DNA from: Euphorbia lathyris
Lineage: Eukaryota; Streptophyta; Magnoliopsida; Malpighiales; Euphorbiaceae
NCBI RefSeq assembly: GCF_963576675.1
Contig: NC_088910.1
Location: 23,376,531 to 23,440,530 of the forward strand
Direction: 5' to 3'
DNA: 64,000 bases
Both the position numbers and the translations under genes were made by a program. This document shows, one piece after another, positions 12,360-23,715 of this stretch; within the stretch, counting starts at the first letter, position 1, and the number at the start of each line of letters is the position of its first letter. The notes under the pieces were generated by a model, which was not told the DNA's origin, did no database searches, and was given only the letters and a program-made list of their open reading frames with translations.

Positions 12360-12490
12360 ATTTTTTTTTGGTAGAAAAGGAAAAGAAAAACGAACAACAA
12401 CAAACTACCTAGGAATTAGCCTAGGGAAGCTAACCCCAATTCTATCTTCTAAAAGAAGAGGAGAGATGAAACTAGGGGAAACATGAAGGG
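12360..12490 (-). mobile_element. Very short 5'-truncated LINE copy (LINE C family 3' end)
   Basis: A 131-bp minus-strand insertion is bounded by a perfect 16-bp TSD, TAGCAAAATGAAATAT, at 12344-12359 and 12491-12506. It starts with a T run (the tail of the insertion read on this strand). It is the reverse complement of the last codons and 3' UTR of LINE C (compare GGGGTTAGCTTCCCTAGGC near 42366). It is a dead-on-arrival copy with no coding capacity. Confidence 0.9.
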
Positions 12491-12835
12491 TAGCAAAATG
12501 AAATATTAGACAAAAGTAATTGGACAAAAATTTCCTTAATCATAAAAGTGTTGTTAAAAGTTTTTTTTCCAGCGGTGAACAAATACCATTTTGTCACGAA
12601 AAAAAACCACAATTTTCAAAATGTAAAAGCCTAAAATCACAAGATTTTTTTAAACTTATACATGTAATTAATTAAACTTTAACAAATGTATTCTTTTAAA
12701 TGTAAAATTAGGTGTTTTTACTAACAAAGTAAGTATTACTTTTATTTTCAAACTATTCTTAAAATTCTATATAAAAAAAATGTAAAAGGTAATTGATTTT
12801 CATGATGTGTTGATTCTCTATTTTCTTTCTCGCTG

Positions 12836-13160
12836 TAGGGTTTGTGAATTTGTCCTTACCCCTCGAAGAGGATAGGAAACTAGTTCTGGAATCTAACGTT
12901 GATGATGGAGAGGAGAGTTGAATGAGTTATGCTTGGTGGGGGGATTCTTGACAAATCGTGTTATTAAGTTTTCGAGCATCAGATGGCAATACTATGATGA
13001 CCTGGGAAAAGAATTACGATCTGAAACCTTAGCAATGGTTTATATCTATGTCCATTTTATCATACTCTAGATTTGAAATACGTTGTTGATGGGGGATCAT
13101 GGACCTTTCACAAGATTTTTAGTGCTTCATCATCTATAATATGGTGAAGAAAAATGACAG
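12836..13160 (+). pseudogene. Relic of a LINE ORF1 (DUF4283 domain)
   Basis: Fragments in shifting frames match the usual DUF4283 layout: an acidic start (LPLEEDRKLVLESNVDD), then LVGGFLTNRVIKFSSIR, then FYHTLDLKYVVDGGSWTF near 13060-13120. These correspond to the CLVGRFLT, LF.FY...D...V and GGPWTF blocks seen in plant LINE ORF1 proteins. Stops and frameshifts are frequent. No ORF2 follows, and AT-rich sequence begins by about 13160. An isolated old fragment. Confidence 0.6.
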
Positions 13161-13831
13161 CTTTGTAAATAAAAAACCTTCTATATGGAAAGGAATTACG
13201 ATCTAAGACCATTTGTATATAAACTTAACGTCTCTAAAAACATCATAGATCGTAAACGAAAACAATCCCGTCTAGCATTTTGTCTTGAAGGACGCGAGAT
13301 TTTTCCCACCACTGCATTTTAACGAAATAATTCATCCCGTCTCAAGCATATGAATTCATTTGTGTCAAAACTTTGTCTTCCATCACAACATTCAGTCACA
13401 GATTCATGATTTTCTAGCAGTGTCAATTGTTTCGTTGTTCCATGTACCCGTAAGAATGGATTACAGTTGTTTTACAATGGAATTTGACTTACGAGAAGTA
13501 TATGATTTCTATTTTTTTTTTTTTTTTTGTATTTGTATATTTTTATGGGTTTTATTGTTCTTTGTAGTCTTTTTATTGCTCTTTGTAATTTATTTTCTTC
13601 CCTTTATAGATCTTGTACTGGTTGTACTCAATATGGTATGAGGTTTTATTCCTCTTAATTATGGTGATGTATTTTATACTTTGTGATTTAATGGAATAAT
13701 AATGGAAAAATAATTTCATTACTATCAACACTATTAACTCATATACATCAACAACGCCTTAAAATAAAATTATATACTCATTAATGTATAGTAGTGATTA
13801 CACCTCCAAGATTACACCTTTCTTTGCCTGG
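13160..13831. other. AT-rich flank of dehydrogenase copy 1, no gene seen
   Basis: Contains a long T run at about 13515-13532 and T-rich sequence to 13600. It also includes the 3' untranslated region of the minus-strand dehydrogenase that stops at 13832. A small plus-strand ORF here is T-rich low-complexity sequence and is not supported as a gene. Confidence 0.5.
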
Positions 13832-16163
13832 TCATGGAGATGAGTTAACAAGATTCCTTGTGAAATCCCAGAGTTTGTTAGCCAAATCCACATCTCTGGC
13901 CTGACCACTTGCTTCGCTTATGTTACTATTCACAAAATATGCACCACTTATGCCCTCCACTTCCGGATGTAATGCCACATAGCATGTGGTTGCTGCCCCC
14001 TACATTCAAATAAAGCAGAGAACTCCATATTTAGAGGCAGCAATTGCGTATACAACCCGAAAACATATGAATCACGAATTTAGCAGGTTAGTATTTTCTT
14101 AAATAGGTAATAGGTCGTTTTTGGATTGACACATAATTTTTTTTGTTGGGTTAGGTTGAACCTGTTAACTCGAAAATGACATGCTTTTACATGTCACCTT
14201 GATAGAAGTAATAAAATTACAATTGTTACTCGCAAATACTGACTTAAAACTTCTATATTTTGATATTGTCAATCTTAATAGAGATAGTGAAATTATATGT
14301 TATGTAATATGTGAACTCATTACACGAATCTGGAATAGTATTAGCAAATTAGGGACTTGTTAAATAGATTTTGAGTCAAACTTTTGGCTAATCAAAGTTA
14401 ATCTGTAAGTCTGAAAAGTGAAGTAAATATTTGAAGTATTATAATGTTCTCCTATATTTCTAAATATCACTGGTAAGTTATATATGACCAGCGAACGTGA
14501 CACTAACTCAATTAGGTTGACGCGGTTATGACACGAATTTTTTAGGTTGGATTAGGGTTACACTAACGTTTAATTTATCCAGTGATGCATCACTAAGAGT
14601 AAGGGATCATTCTTGATACAATAGAACATGGTTTACCTGCTGGACGTTTTTAATGAAAGGTCTAACAAACATCTTAGCAAGGTCTGCAGCAGCCAAGAAG
14701 AAAATCAATAAAGGAAGCAATTTCAGCAAAGTATTAACAAAGTATCAGAAGCATCATATGTGAACCAAACCTCAATGAACATTTTCAAGCCGTAAGAGAC
14801 GAGCAATTACCATTAACAATTTTGTTGTTTGGACGAAAAATATTGGTGGCAACCACACCAGGGTGAAGAGAATTTGCAGTTATGTTTACCCCATCATCCT
14901 GGTCAAAGAAACAACATCAAATTCAAGAACATTTCACCAATCAATGGAGATGAAATAAGACGAGGAGAAGTTCAACTACCTTTAAGCGTCTTGCGAGCTC
15001 GTTAGCATGGAGAACATTAGCAAGCTTTGATTGGCAATATGCTAACATATTATTGTACCTGTGGCAGATAAACATGTTCATACTTCATACCATAGCACTG
15101 CCACATATTATCTATTGATGATAAAACTGTATCATAAAATCATTCTAAATTGTGTTTTCACTATATCATGTTACCCTGAAGGATCATTAAGCTTATCAAA
15201 TCGAATCCCTCCACGATATGAGATTCGATGACCATCAGAAGAGACGTTTACAATTCTTCCTTCCCTTTTACTTTTAATTGTTGTTTTTTTCATGGTTTCC
15301 AACAATAGATCTGTCAAAAGAAAATGACCTGAAACCAGAAAAAAGGACTCATCATTCTCATGTTGTAAAATTCCAATTTATATAATACCATTGTTAAGCT
15401 TGCAAACCGATATCATTTCCTTCGACATTTATACCAAAAATTCCTAGTAAATTGCAGTCTGAGGCAAATATTGAATGAAATTCTAGCAACATATGAGAGA
15501 TGTCTAACATATCTGCAATACATACCCAAGTAATTTGTGGCAAAATTAAGTTCTATGTTGTCTTTGGAGAGCATGAACTTATTGGCAATCACACCTGCAT
15601 TATTACTTGCAGAAATAACAATGATAAATAACAAGGAAAAAACAAACAGCTGGCTGAAGTAATTCAAATCCACCATTCTTTTCCAGTAAAGCTCATAGTA
15701 CAAATTCAATAAGTGATCTTACATAAGGATATTAAGCGGTAGACCAGATGACTTGAAATTTGATGCAAATTTCTTCACTGAAGCCATGGAACTGAGATCT
15801 AACTCCATTGCATCAACTTTAGCAGTAGGAATTTCCTTCACTATCGCTGCTTTAACATTTCCAGCAGCAGCCATATTCCGCACCCCCATAACCACATGAA
15901 CACCACGCAACGCAAGAACGCGTGCCGTTTCGACTCCGACACCGCTGGTTGCTCCTATGAACAAGCAAATTGAACCAAGGGATATCCAATTCAGTGATTA
16001 AAAGAGGCAAGAACACCAATTCAACTCAGAATTCAAAAAAAAAAAAACCTGTAACGACAGCAGTGAGAGCAGAGCCATCAATTCCTTCCGTTACTTGCTC
16101 AGCTGTGGAAGAAGCAGAAAATCCAGATGGTGCTTTCCTGTTAAACAGCCAGCAGAACCACAT
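13832..16163 (-). CDS. Short-chain dehydrogenase/reductase, TIC32-like, copy 1
   Basis: Eight minus-strand exons: 16163-16049, 15954-15723, 15605-15526, 15328-15175, 15058-14980, 14898-14811, 14683-14637, 13999-13832. GT-AG introns, 963 nt in all, 320 aa. The dinucleotide-binding motif TGATSGVG is at 38-45, NNAG at 117-120, catalytic Ser at 172/173 (NVSSDGH) and the YCQSK Tyr-Lys pair at 201-205, so the SDR active site is complete. The start [20 protein letters not shown] and [10 protein letters not shown] are typical of the plant family that includes TIC32, a redox-linked component at the chloroplast inner envelope, and related retinol-dehydrogenase-like proteins. NADP(H)-dependent activity is a family inference. 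It is the paralogue of the gene at 31211-35636. LINE B begins about 210 bp upstream of its ATG. Confidence 0.93.
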
Positions 16164-16374
16164 TTTCACTGTTCACTCCTCCTTTCCTGTCAAATCCGTG
16201 GACCCGACGTTGTAAACTGCGTGCAATCCTTATCCGGTGCTCGAAGGTTCTCTACGTCGTCGTTCTGGTTCTGTCTAAAAACTTTTCTTTTTTTTTTTCT
16301 TTTGAGCAAATAACTTAAATCTTTGCTAAATATAGCAAGACTAGAGAGAGAGTGCTTGAAGTACATTACATGGG
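16164..16374. promoter_or_regulatory. Short 5' flank between dehydrogenase copy 1 and LINE B
   Basis: Only about 210 bp separate the minus-strand ATG at 16163 from the first recognisable LINE B codons. The stretch includes a T-rich run at 16286-16303 and a GAGAGAGAG motif at 16344-16352. It should hold the 5' UTR and what remains of the native promoter. No TSD could be matched here to the 3' end of LINE B. Confidence 0.4.
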
Positions 16375-17499
16375 AAATCTCACTTCGAACCGACTGAAGA
16401 CAAGGTAACAAAGATCCTAGCCTGGGTAAGGTTTCCAGACCTCCCAATTGAATATTACAGTGCTGCTTCCTTGATGAAGTTTGGGAACCTAGTCGGACAA
16501 GCTCAGTACGTGGACAAAAATTCCTCTGCTGGTACAAGAGGGAAATATGCCAGAGTTTGTGTTGAACTCGACCTGTCCAAGCCACTGATAGCCAAATACA
16601 AATTGCGCAGAAAAATCTACCGTGTAGAGTACGAAGGCCTTCATAATATCTGCTTCCATTGTGGTAGATATGGTCACAATTTGGAACACTGCCCTTCACG
16701 CAAAGAGGAGTCCGTACCTAACGAGCAAGCCACATCAGGAAATCAAAAGGAAAATGAGGAAGTTGACCTTAGAGGGGAGGTGGTGGACGACTACGGCCCC
16801 TGGATGGTGGTTCGTCGGTCAAAAGGTAGAAGACAGGCAAGGAACACCAGTCCAATCAATATCCAAGAGGTTCCTGCAGAAAAGCCAAAAACCAACGCCA
16901 ATGAAGGTAATGACAAGAATATGCCCATTATTTCCACTGTACCCCATGCACTATCAAACAAATTGCCTGTTTTAGAAAGTCAGGATAAGAGCAAAGCTTT
17001 AATGACTATTAAAGATACATCAGGCCACATAGTAATAAATGGGATGGGAGAGGGTCAACCTTCAAAAGCCACCATAGACCCACTAAACAATCATTTGCCC
17101 CAAATACCCATTCAGTTACCTTTTACCAAAACCCACCCCGAAACAAATCTTTTGACCATTTCTACACCCTCCCATATCCTTCCTTTGCAAATGAACCCTT
17201 CCACTATCTCTCCTAAACACAGCAACGCCCCTCTTTCATTCGTAAGCGACAAGAACATTCAACCTTCAATCCAACGCCAGAGTGCTGAAGGTAGGAACTC
17301 TTTGGAGCCTCCCACTTTATCAATTACAAAACAAATCCAGAAACTTTCTCAAGCCTTCCAACAAGAATTTTCAAATGGAGGGGATGGAAAACCACCAGAC
17401 AGAGGCCCTGAACCGCTTAGGCAAACACCTACCTTACCAAAGGCGAGCTCTGCGTCCCCGAGAGTGGGGAAAAGACAAGTTTCTAAAAAGCTTTTATAG
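16375..17499 (+). pseudogene. LINE B ORF1, N-terminally truncated
   Basis: The reading frame is open from about 16380 to the stop at 17499. It begins inside DUF4283 (ILAWVRFPDLPIEYYS), then GKYARVCVELDLSKPL, a CX2CX4HX4C knuckle (CFHCGRYGHNLEHC) near 16651-16692, YGPWMVVRRSKGRR, and a long Ser/Pro/Asn-rich tail. These blocks align one for one with LINE C ORF1. The first ATG in frame (16471) is internal to the domain, so no normal start remains. The gap to ORF2 is 32 bp. Confidence 0.85.
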
Positions 17500-18716
17500 C
17501 TTTTTCCACACTTCTCGTACCATTTCCTTTTATGATAGTAATGAGTTGGAATATTAGGGGGGCTGCTAGCAAACATAACCTCCTTCACCTTCACGACCTT
17601 CTTAAAATTCATAGGCCGATTGTGTTTGCAATTCTGGAAACCAAAGTTGGAGGCACGAAAGCGGATGATATCGTTAAGCGTTTTAAAGAGTGGTCCTGTA
17701 CTCGAGCTGAAGCTACTGGCAGATCGGGTGGCATCTGGCTTTTCTGGAGGAAAAACCAAGTTAGTTTTTACCGAATTGCTTCTAGTAATCAATTTATTCA
17801 TGGGAAAATCATGAATGGCAATAAGTTAATCTGCTTCCTCACAATAATTTATGCTAGTACAAATTGCTATCTTCGTAGTGGCCTCTGGGATGACTTGTAT
17901 AATCTCCAGATATCCCCAAATGACCCTTGGCTGACTATTGGCGACTTCAATGACATAGCCAGTATTGAAGATCAGCGAGGAGGCTCCCCATTGTATCTGA
18001 AAAGGTGTGAAATTCATAAGAGGCAGATTAACAGGGTGGGTTTGATAGACTTGGGCACGACAGGAGGGAGATTCTCTTGGCGCAGAAGGAACCTGCAAGT
18101 TAGACTGGACAGAGCCTATATGAATTCAGGTGGCCGCCTTGCCTTTCCTGAAGCAGAGACGTGGACCCTCCCCTACAGATCCTCCGATCACGCGCCGATC
18201 GTTTGCAGTCTACATGGTTTTACCGCTCGTGCTAGGCAGAATAAACCCTTCAGATATGAATTAGCTTGGGAGACGCATGAATCCTTTCCGGAAGTCGTGA
18301 GACGGAGTTGGCTCCCTCATTACAGTTTCAACCTTGCTGCCGCTAATTTCAAATCGGAAGTCCAACGGTGGAATCGAGAAACCTTTGGTAACATTTTTCA
18401 GAAGAAACGGCGTATCCTCGGGAGAATTGAAGGCATCCAAAGGATACTGACTCAAGGATGGCACCACCATCTATATGAATTGGAAAAGGTGTTACAGATA
18501 GAGCTTCTGGGTATCATGAAACAAGAAGAATTGATGTGGTATCAGAAATCGCGTAAGCAATGGATTAAAGATGGCGACCGGAATACGAAATACTTTCATA
18601 TCTCGACCATGATAAGAAGGCACCGTAACCGTATTGTTTCTTTAAAGGATGAAACCGGGAATTGCATTGAGGATCAAGATATGTTGAAAACTATGGCCCA
18701 AAATTTTTTCAGGAAC

Positions 18717-18721
18717 CTATT
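18717..18721. repeat. Left target-site duplication of the copia element
   Basis: CTATT at 18717-18721 is repeated at 23711-23715, right outside the two LTRs. The 5-bp length is typical of Ty1/copia integrases. Removing the element and one copy restores the LINE B reading frame at this site. Confidence 0.92.
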
Positions 18722-18918
18722 TGTTTAAATTCATGAAATGATGAATTGAGAAAATATCTCAGAGAGAATTGTTATTGATCGAAAAAAATTTACAATGAAT
18801 AGAATGGCCTTTATATAGGCAAAGAAAAGGGAAAAGAATAGGAAATATGGGAAAAACTAGCTTGCATTACATCCTATATTACCTAGTATGAACCTTCATT
18901 AAATTCTCAATTCTAACA
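18722..18918 (-). repeat. 3' LTR of the nested copia element
   Basis: 197 bp, starts TGTTTAAATTCATG and ends ATTCTAACA on the plus strand. It differs from the other LTR at three positions (all transitions). It lies downstream of the polyprotein on the minus strand, so it is the 3' LTR. It contains TTTATATAGG, a possible TATA-like motif. Confidence 0.95.
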
Positions 18919-18928
18919 CCCCCCTCTC
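18919..18928 (-). other. Polypurine tract of the copia element
   Basis: Read on the minus strand, GAGAGGGGGG directly precedes the 3' LTR. A purine run in this position primes plus-strand DNA synthesis in LTR retrotransposons. Confidence 0.85.
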
Positions 18929-21900
18929 AAGTTGTGGATGGTAGATTGACCAATCCCAACTTGCTCAAACTCGGATTCATCTGATTTGAGTTCAATGGCT
19001 TGGTTAAAACATCAGCCAACTGACTTTTGCTGTTCACATATGATGTAGATATGAAACCATTTATCATATATTCCCTTACCACATGACAATCGATAGCAAT
19101 GTGCTTCGTTTGTTCATGGAAAACAGGATTTGATGCAATATAAATTGCAGATTGATTATCACATCTGAGGGATACTGGTAGCTGTACTTCAATATTGAAC
19201 TCTTTAAGTAGATAAGCTAACCATTTGATCTCACAAACAGTCGTGGCCATTGCTCTATATTCAGCCTCTGCTGAAGATTTTGTCACAGTGCTTTGTTTCT
19301 TGGACTTCCATGAAATAAGAGCATTTCCCATGAGAATGCAATAACCAGTTACAGATCTTCTAGTAATCTTGCATCTCCCCCAATCTGAGTCACAATAAGC
19401 ATGAAGCTGAAAATCATTATCACTAGGATAAAATAATCCTAAAGACATTGTCCCCTTGAGGTACTTCAGAACATGTAATGCCATCTGCATATGAATTTCT
19501 AATGGTTTAGTCATGAATTGACTTAACTGTTGAGTTACAAAGCCTATGTCACGGCGTGTAAAACCCAAGTAGAGCAGTTTACCAACCAATCGTCTATACC
19601 TATCTGGTTTAGAACAAATGGGAGATGCATCAGTGAATTGCAAACTACTAGAAAAAGGGCTCGATGTTTCTTTAGCACCCTGCAAACCGGCTTCCACTAT
19701 CATATCTTTGATATACTTCTGCTGAGACAATATAATACTAGAAGATGACCTTGCAAGTTCTATCCCAAGGAAAAACTTTGCAAACCCCATGTCTTTAATA
19801 GTGAATGTCCTGTCCAATTCTTCTTTAACTTTTTGAATAAGTTCATCAGATGTTCCTGATATCAGGATGTCATCTACATAAACTATAAGCACAAGAAACT
19901 CCCCTCCACTCTGCTTGGTAAACAAACAATAGTCATGAATGGATTTTTTAAAACCCATTGATAGGAGCTTGTTAGTGAATTCCAAATTCCACTGTCTCCC
20001 AGCCTGCTTCAAGCCATACAATGATTTCACCAGTTTACAACATTGACCTGGCTTTGCTTTATCATACCCTTCTGGTGGTACTAGGTAAAGATTTTCATCA
20101 ACATGACCATGTAAATATGCATTATTAATGTCAGCCTGATGTATATTCCACCCTTTAGCTGCTGCAATAGCAATGAAAATTCTGACTGTAGTTACCTTTG
20201 TAACAGGGGAAAAACAATCAGTATAATCCTCTCCATATGTCTATGTAAACCCTCTAGCCACTAGTCTGGCCTTGTATCTATCAACTGTGCCATCTTGATT
20301 GTATTTGATTCTAAACAGCCATCTTGAAGTGATTGGCTTCTTACCTGCTGGTAAATCAGTTAGAATCCAAGTTTCATTGGACTCCAGTGCCTGTAACTCC
20401 TTATTCATGGCCTCCTGTCATTTGGAATCATGACATGCCTCAGCATAAGTTTTAGGTTCTTGGCTTTTAGTAATATTAGCTAGAAAGGATTTGTGATTTG
20501 ATGAATAGGCTAAACAAGACATTTGGTTAAGAGGATGAGCTTTTGATTGAAGAACAAAGTCATTGAATTTCGCTGGTTGTCTACATACTCTATTTGACTG
20601 TCGGATTGGGGGAGGAACTGATGGAATAGGGGCAGACTGATCACTATCAGGTGTGTTTATGGCATCAGATGAAGATTCTGATGAATTGTTTTGGTTTTGA
20701 AGTTGGAGGGGACTTTGGCTGTTTGTTTCTTTTTGTGGTTCGGGAATTGAAACAAAAACTTCCTCTATCGGATCATTGTAAAAAGAGGCTGAGGTAGATG
20801 GAGTTAAGACAGAATTGGGAGCATTAAATTAATCAGTAGTTTGGAATGGAAATTGGGTTTCATGAAAAATAATGTCTCTAGACACACATAACTTCTTAGA
20901 ATCAAGATTATACACCTTATAACCCTTCTAATTTAATGAATTTCCAACATATACTGATCTGTAAGCTCTGACTTCAAACTTATCCTTGTGAGGATTGACA
21001 TTGGCAATGTGACAAGCACTGCCAAATACCTTAAACTTGTCATAGTTTGGTTCATTACCATATAACTTCTGATATGGTGTCTCCCAATTCAAAACCTTGG
21101 TTGGCATAACATTGATCAAAGTTGTTGCATGTAAGATGGCTTCACCCCAAAAGTAAGTTGGCATTTCAGCTTGAAACAAAAGTGCTCTGGCCACTTCTGT
21201 TAAGTGTCTATGTTTCCTTTCAGCCACTCCATTCTGCTGAGGAGTATAGACACAAGTCTTCTGATGTTTAATGCCAAAAGACTGAAATACAGACTGACAT
21301 GACTGCCCCACAAACTCCATTCCATTATCAGTCCTAACACACTTCACATTAAGCTCAAATTGATTTTTGATCATCTGTATAAAACTTCTAAGTAAGTTTG
21401 GAACTTGATCTTTAGTTTTGAATAAAACTGTCCATGTAGATCTGGTGTAATCATCTACAAGAGTAAGCATGAATCTATCTCCAGTAATAGATTTTTGTTT
21501 GTACGGACCCCAACAATCCACATGCATAAGTTCAAAAGGCTTAGATGTCTGTATTGCACTAGATGCAAAAGGCGTCCTGTGTTGTTTGGACTGATAACAA
21601 ACATTACACTCTCTGATCACATCCTCTTTATTGAAAACTCGTAAATGTTTTTGTTTTTCAACTGAAACATGACCTAATCTATGATGCCATAGCCAAGCAT
21701 TAGAAGGCCTAGACTGATTTATTGTAGCACTACTATGTAAAGCAATATTAGACTTACAGGGGAAAATTGGATCAAGTTGATATAACCCTTGATGCAGTGT
21801 CCCTGTAGCCAAAACGGCTTCAATACGCTGGTCCTGTAGATAACATTTATGTCCAACAAAGATCAACTTTACTGTATCATTTTGGAGTAATTGTGGTACA

Positions 21901-23474
21901 GATAATAAATTTTATTGGAAATTCTCCAAGTACAACACATCTGTGATTGTGAAATCATGTGAAAAAGTCACAGACCCCATTATATTAACCATCTGAGAAG
22001 ATCCATCTGGAAGAGTGACCTTCCTTGGAGGACATATCTTTTTCACATCATGAAACAAGTTAATGCAATAGCTCATATGTGATGTAGCTCCGGAATCCAC
22101 TATCCAGGCTTCTACATCATTTGCATTTGCAGATACCACCAAATGAGGTTTAGAAATACCTGAAGTAGATGCAAAAGCACTGAAATCATGAGAGTTCTGT
22201 GAATTTTGCTGCTTCATTCCCTTATTCTTGCTTTTTAAGTATTTCTGGATTTCGACCTGCATGATTTTCTGCATTTCTTTCTGTACACCTTGAGAAATAT
22301 GCTTCATCATATCATCATCATCTTCTGAATCTTCATACTCATCAAAAGGAGTATTAGATCCTTGAGTAAGCATTGCTTTGCCATTATTGTTTGTAGAAGC
22401 TCCTCCAGATGTCAGAGTAGGCTTTGGTCCCTTCCACCATTCTGGATATCCATGGACCTTAAAACAGGTAGTTCTATCATGCCTCTGTCATTTGCATATA
22501 TCATAAAACAATTTGCTCTTATCTTCTTTCTCTTTGTTGTTTTTGTTATTCAAATTTCCAGTACGTTTATTGCTGACAGATTTTGAACTTGTAGACAGAT
22601 TTGCAAAATCATTGCTAGACACATCAACAACGCTGATTTCTTTCTGCTTTTCAATTCTCACGAACATTGAACAAGCCTTATTCAAATCTGGTGGTGGATC
22701 CATAAGAAGTACCTGATTACGAACATGCTCATACTCAACATTCAAGCCACATAAGAATTGCATAAGCTTATCTTCTTCGTATAAATTCTGAATCAGAGAT
22801 CTGGCTTCCTTGCATCTACAATTAGGTGTAGGCTTCAAAATAGCTATCTCATCCCATAGCCTCTTTAATTTGTTGTAGAACACTGTAACAGATGAGTTTC
22901 CTTGAACTACATTACTCAATTCCTTCCTCAAATGAAAGTACAGGTGGCCATCCTTCTCACCATAGCGCGCTTCCAGTTCCTTCCATAAATCCCTAGCAGT
23001 AGGAGCATAGAGAAAAGTCTCTGCTAAATCCTTAGCCAGAGTATTGATTATCCAAGCAAAAACAAGGTTATCACCTTGAAGCCAGGTTTCATACTCAGTT
23101 GATTCAACATTTTCAGGTGCTAAATCATCCTTTAAAACGAAATTAGTTCGTTTTTTAACTGCTAGGGCTATAAGCATAGATCGTTTCCAGGACAAGTAAT
23201 TACTTCCGATTAAAGGTGAATGAACCAAAATCAAACCTGGATTATCTGTGTGATGATTTGATTCAGGCTGATTTCGGTTCCGATTCTCATTTTCTGAATT
23301 ATTACGATCACGATTCATCTCAGATTCTGAACTATCTTCAATTTCCGGTGGATTGGCTTCGATTTCTGGTGACTCTTGATCGTCTTCTTCTTCTTCTTCC
23401 TCTTCTTCTTCTTCTTCTTCAGATATATTTGATTGGTCAACAACTTCAGCGTAGCTTTTCTTTCTTTTCACCAT
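18927..23474 (-). pseudogene. Copia Gag-Pol polyprotein with six in-frame stops, no frameshift
   Basis: A single minus-strand frame runs from ATG 23474 to the TAG that ends at 18927 (about 1516 codons). Order: an acidic Glu-rich N-terminus, Gag (NYLSWKRSMLIALA, RYGEKDG), a knuckle whose first Cys is Tyr, protease (WIVDSGATSHMS), GAG-pre-integrase, integrase (HHRLGH...CNVC, HVDCWGP, RTDNGMEF, PQQNGVAERKHRH), reverse transcriptase (YVDDILISG) and RNase H (DSDWGRC, SSAEAEYRA). Premature stops lie at 22488-22490 (TGA), 21912-21914 (TAA), 20928-20930 (TAA), 20829-20831 (TAA), 20418-20420 (TGA, where the family usually has Trp) and 20241-20243 (TAG, usually Gln). All can be explained by C-to-T or G-to-A changes. 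Confidence 0.93.
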
Positions 23475-23501
23475 GAAAGAAAATGCCCTAAATACCTTGA
23501 A

Positions 23502-23513
23502 GCTCTGATACCA
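23502..23513 (-). other. Primer-binding site of the copia element (tRNA-iMet)
   Basis: On the minus strand TGGTATCAGAGC follows the 5' LTR without a gap. It is the usual complement of the 3' end of plant initiator methionine tRNA, which primes minus-strand synthesis in many copia elements. Confidence 0.93.
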
Positions 23514-23710
23514 TGTTTAAATTCATGAAATGATGAATTGAGAAAATATCTCAGAGAGAATTGTTATTGATCGAAAAAAATTTACAATGAATAGAATGGC
23601 CTTTATATAGGCAAAGAAAAGGGAAAAGAATAGGAAATATAGGAAAAACTAGCCTGCATTACATCCTATATTATCTAGTATGAACCTTCATTAAATTCTC
23701 AATTCTAACA
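23514..23710 (-). repeat. 5' LTR of the nested copia element
   Basis: 197-bp partner of 18722-18918. It is upstream of the primer-binding site and Gag on the minus strand, so it drives the element transcript. Confidence 0.95.
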
Positions 23711-23715
23711 CTATT
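23711..23715. repeat. Right target-site duplication of the copia element
   Basis: CTATT, identical to 18717-18721. Confidence 0.92.

Larger units (their letters stand above)
18722..23710 (-). mobile_element. Ty1/copia LTR retrotransposon nested in LINE B ORF2
   Basis: A complete 4989-bp element in minus orientation. LTRs of 197 bp at 18722-18918 and 23514-23710 have TG...CA ends and three differences, all transitions. A primer-binding site abuts the right LTR and a purine tract abuts the left LTR. One polyprotein frame lies between. The 5-bp TSD CTATT is exact. Three differences in 197 bp suggest an age below about one million years under a commonly used plant LTR rate of about 1.3e-8 per site per year; that rate is an assumption. 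The six in-frame stops make this copy non-autonomous. Confidence 0.95.

Noticed and set aside
13360..13641. 93-codon ORF with a Phe-rich membrane-like stretch
   Set aside because: The apparent hydrophobic segment is the translation of a T run at about 13515-13532 and T-rich DNA after it.
22488..23474. Separate genes for each open segment of the copia element
   Set aside because: All segments from 23474 to 18927 share one frame and form one Gag-Pol order; the breaks are single stop codons.
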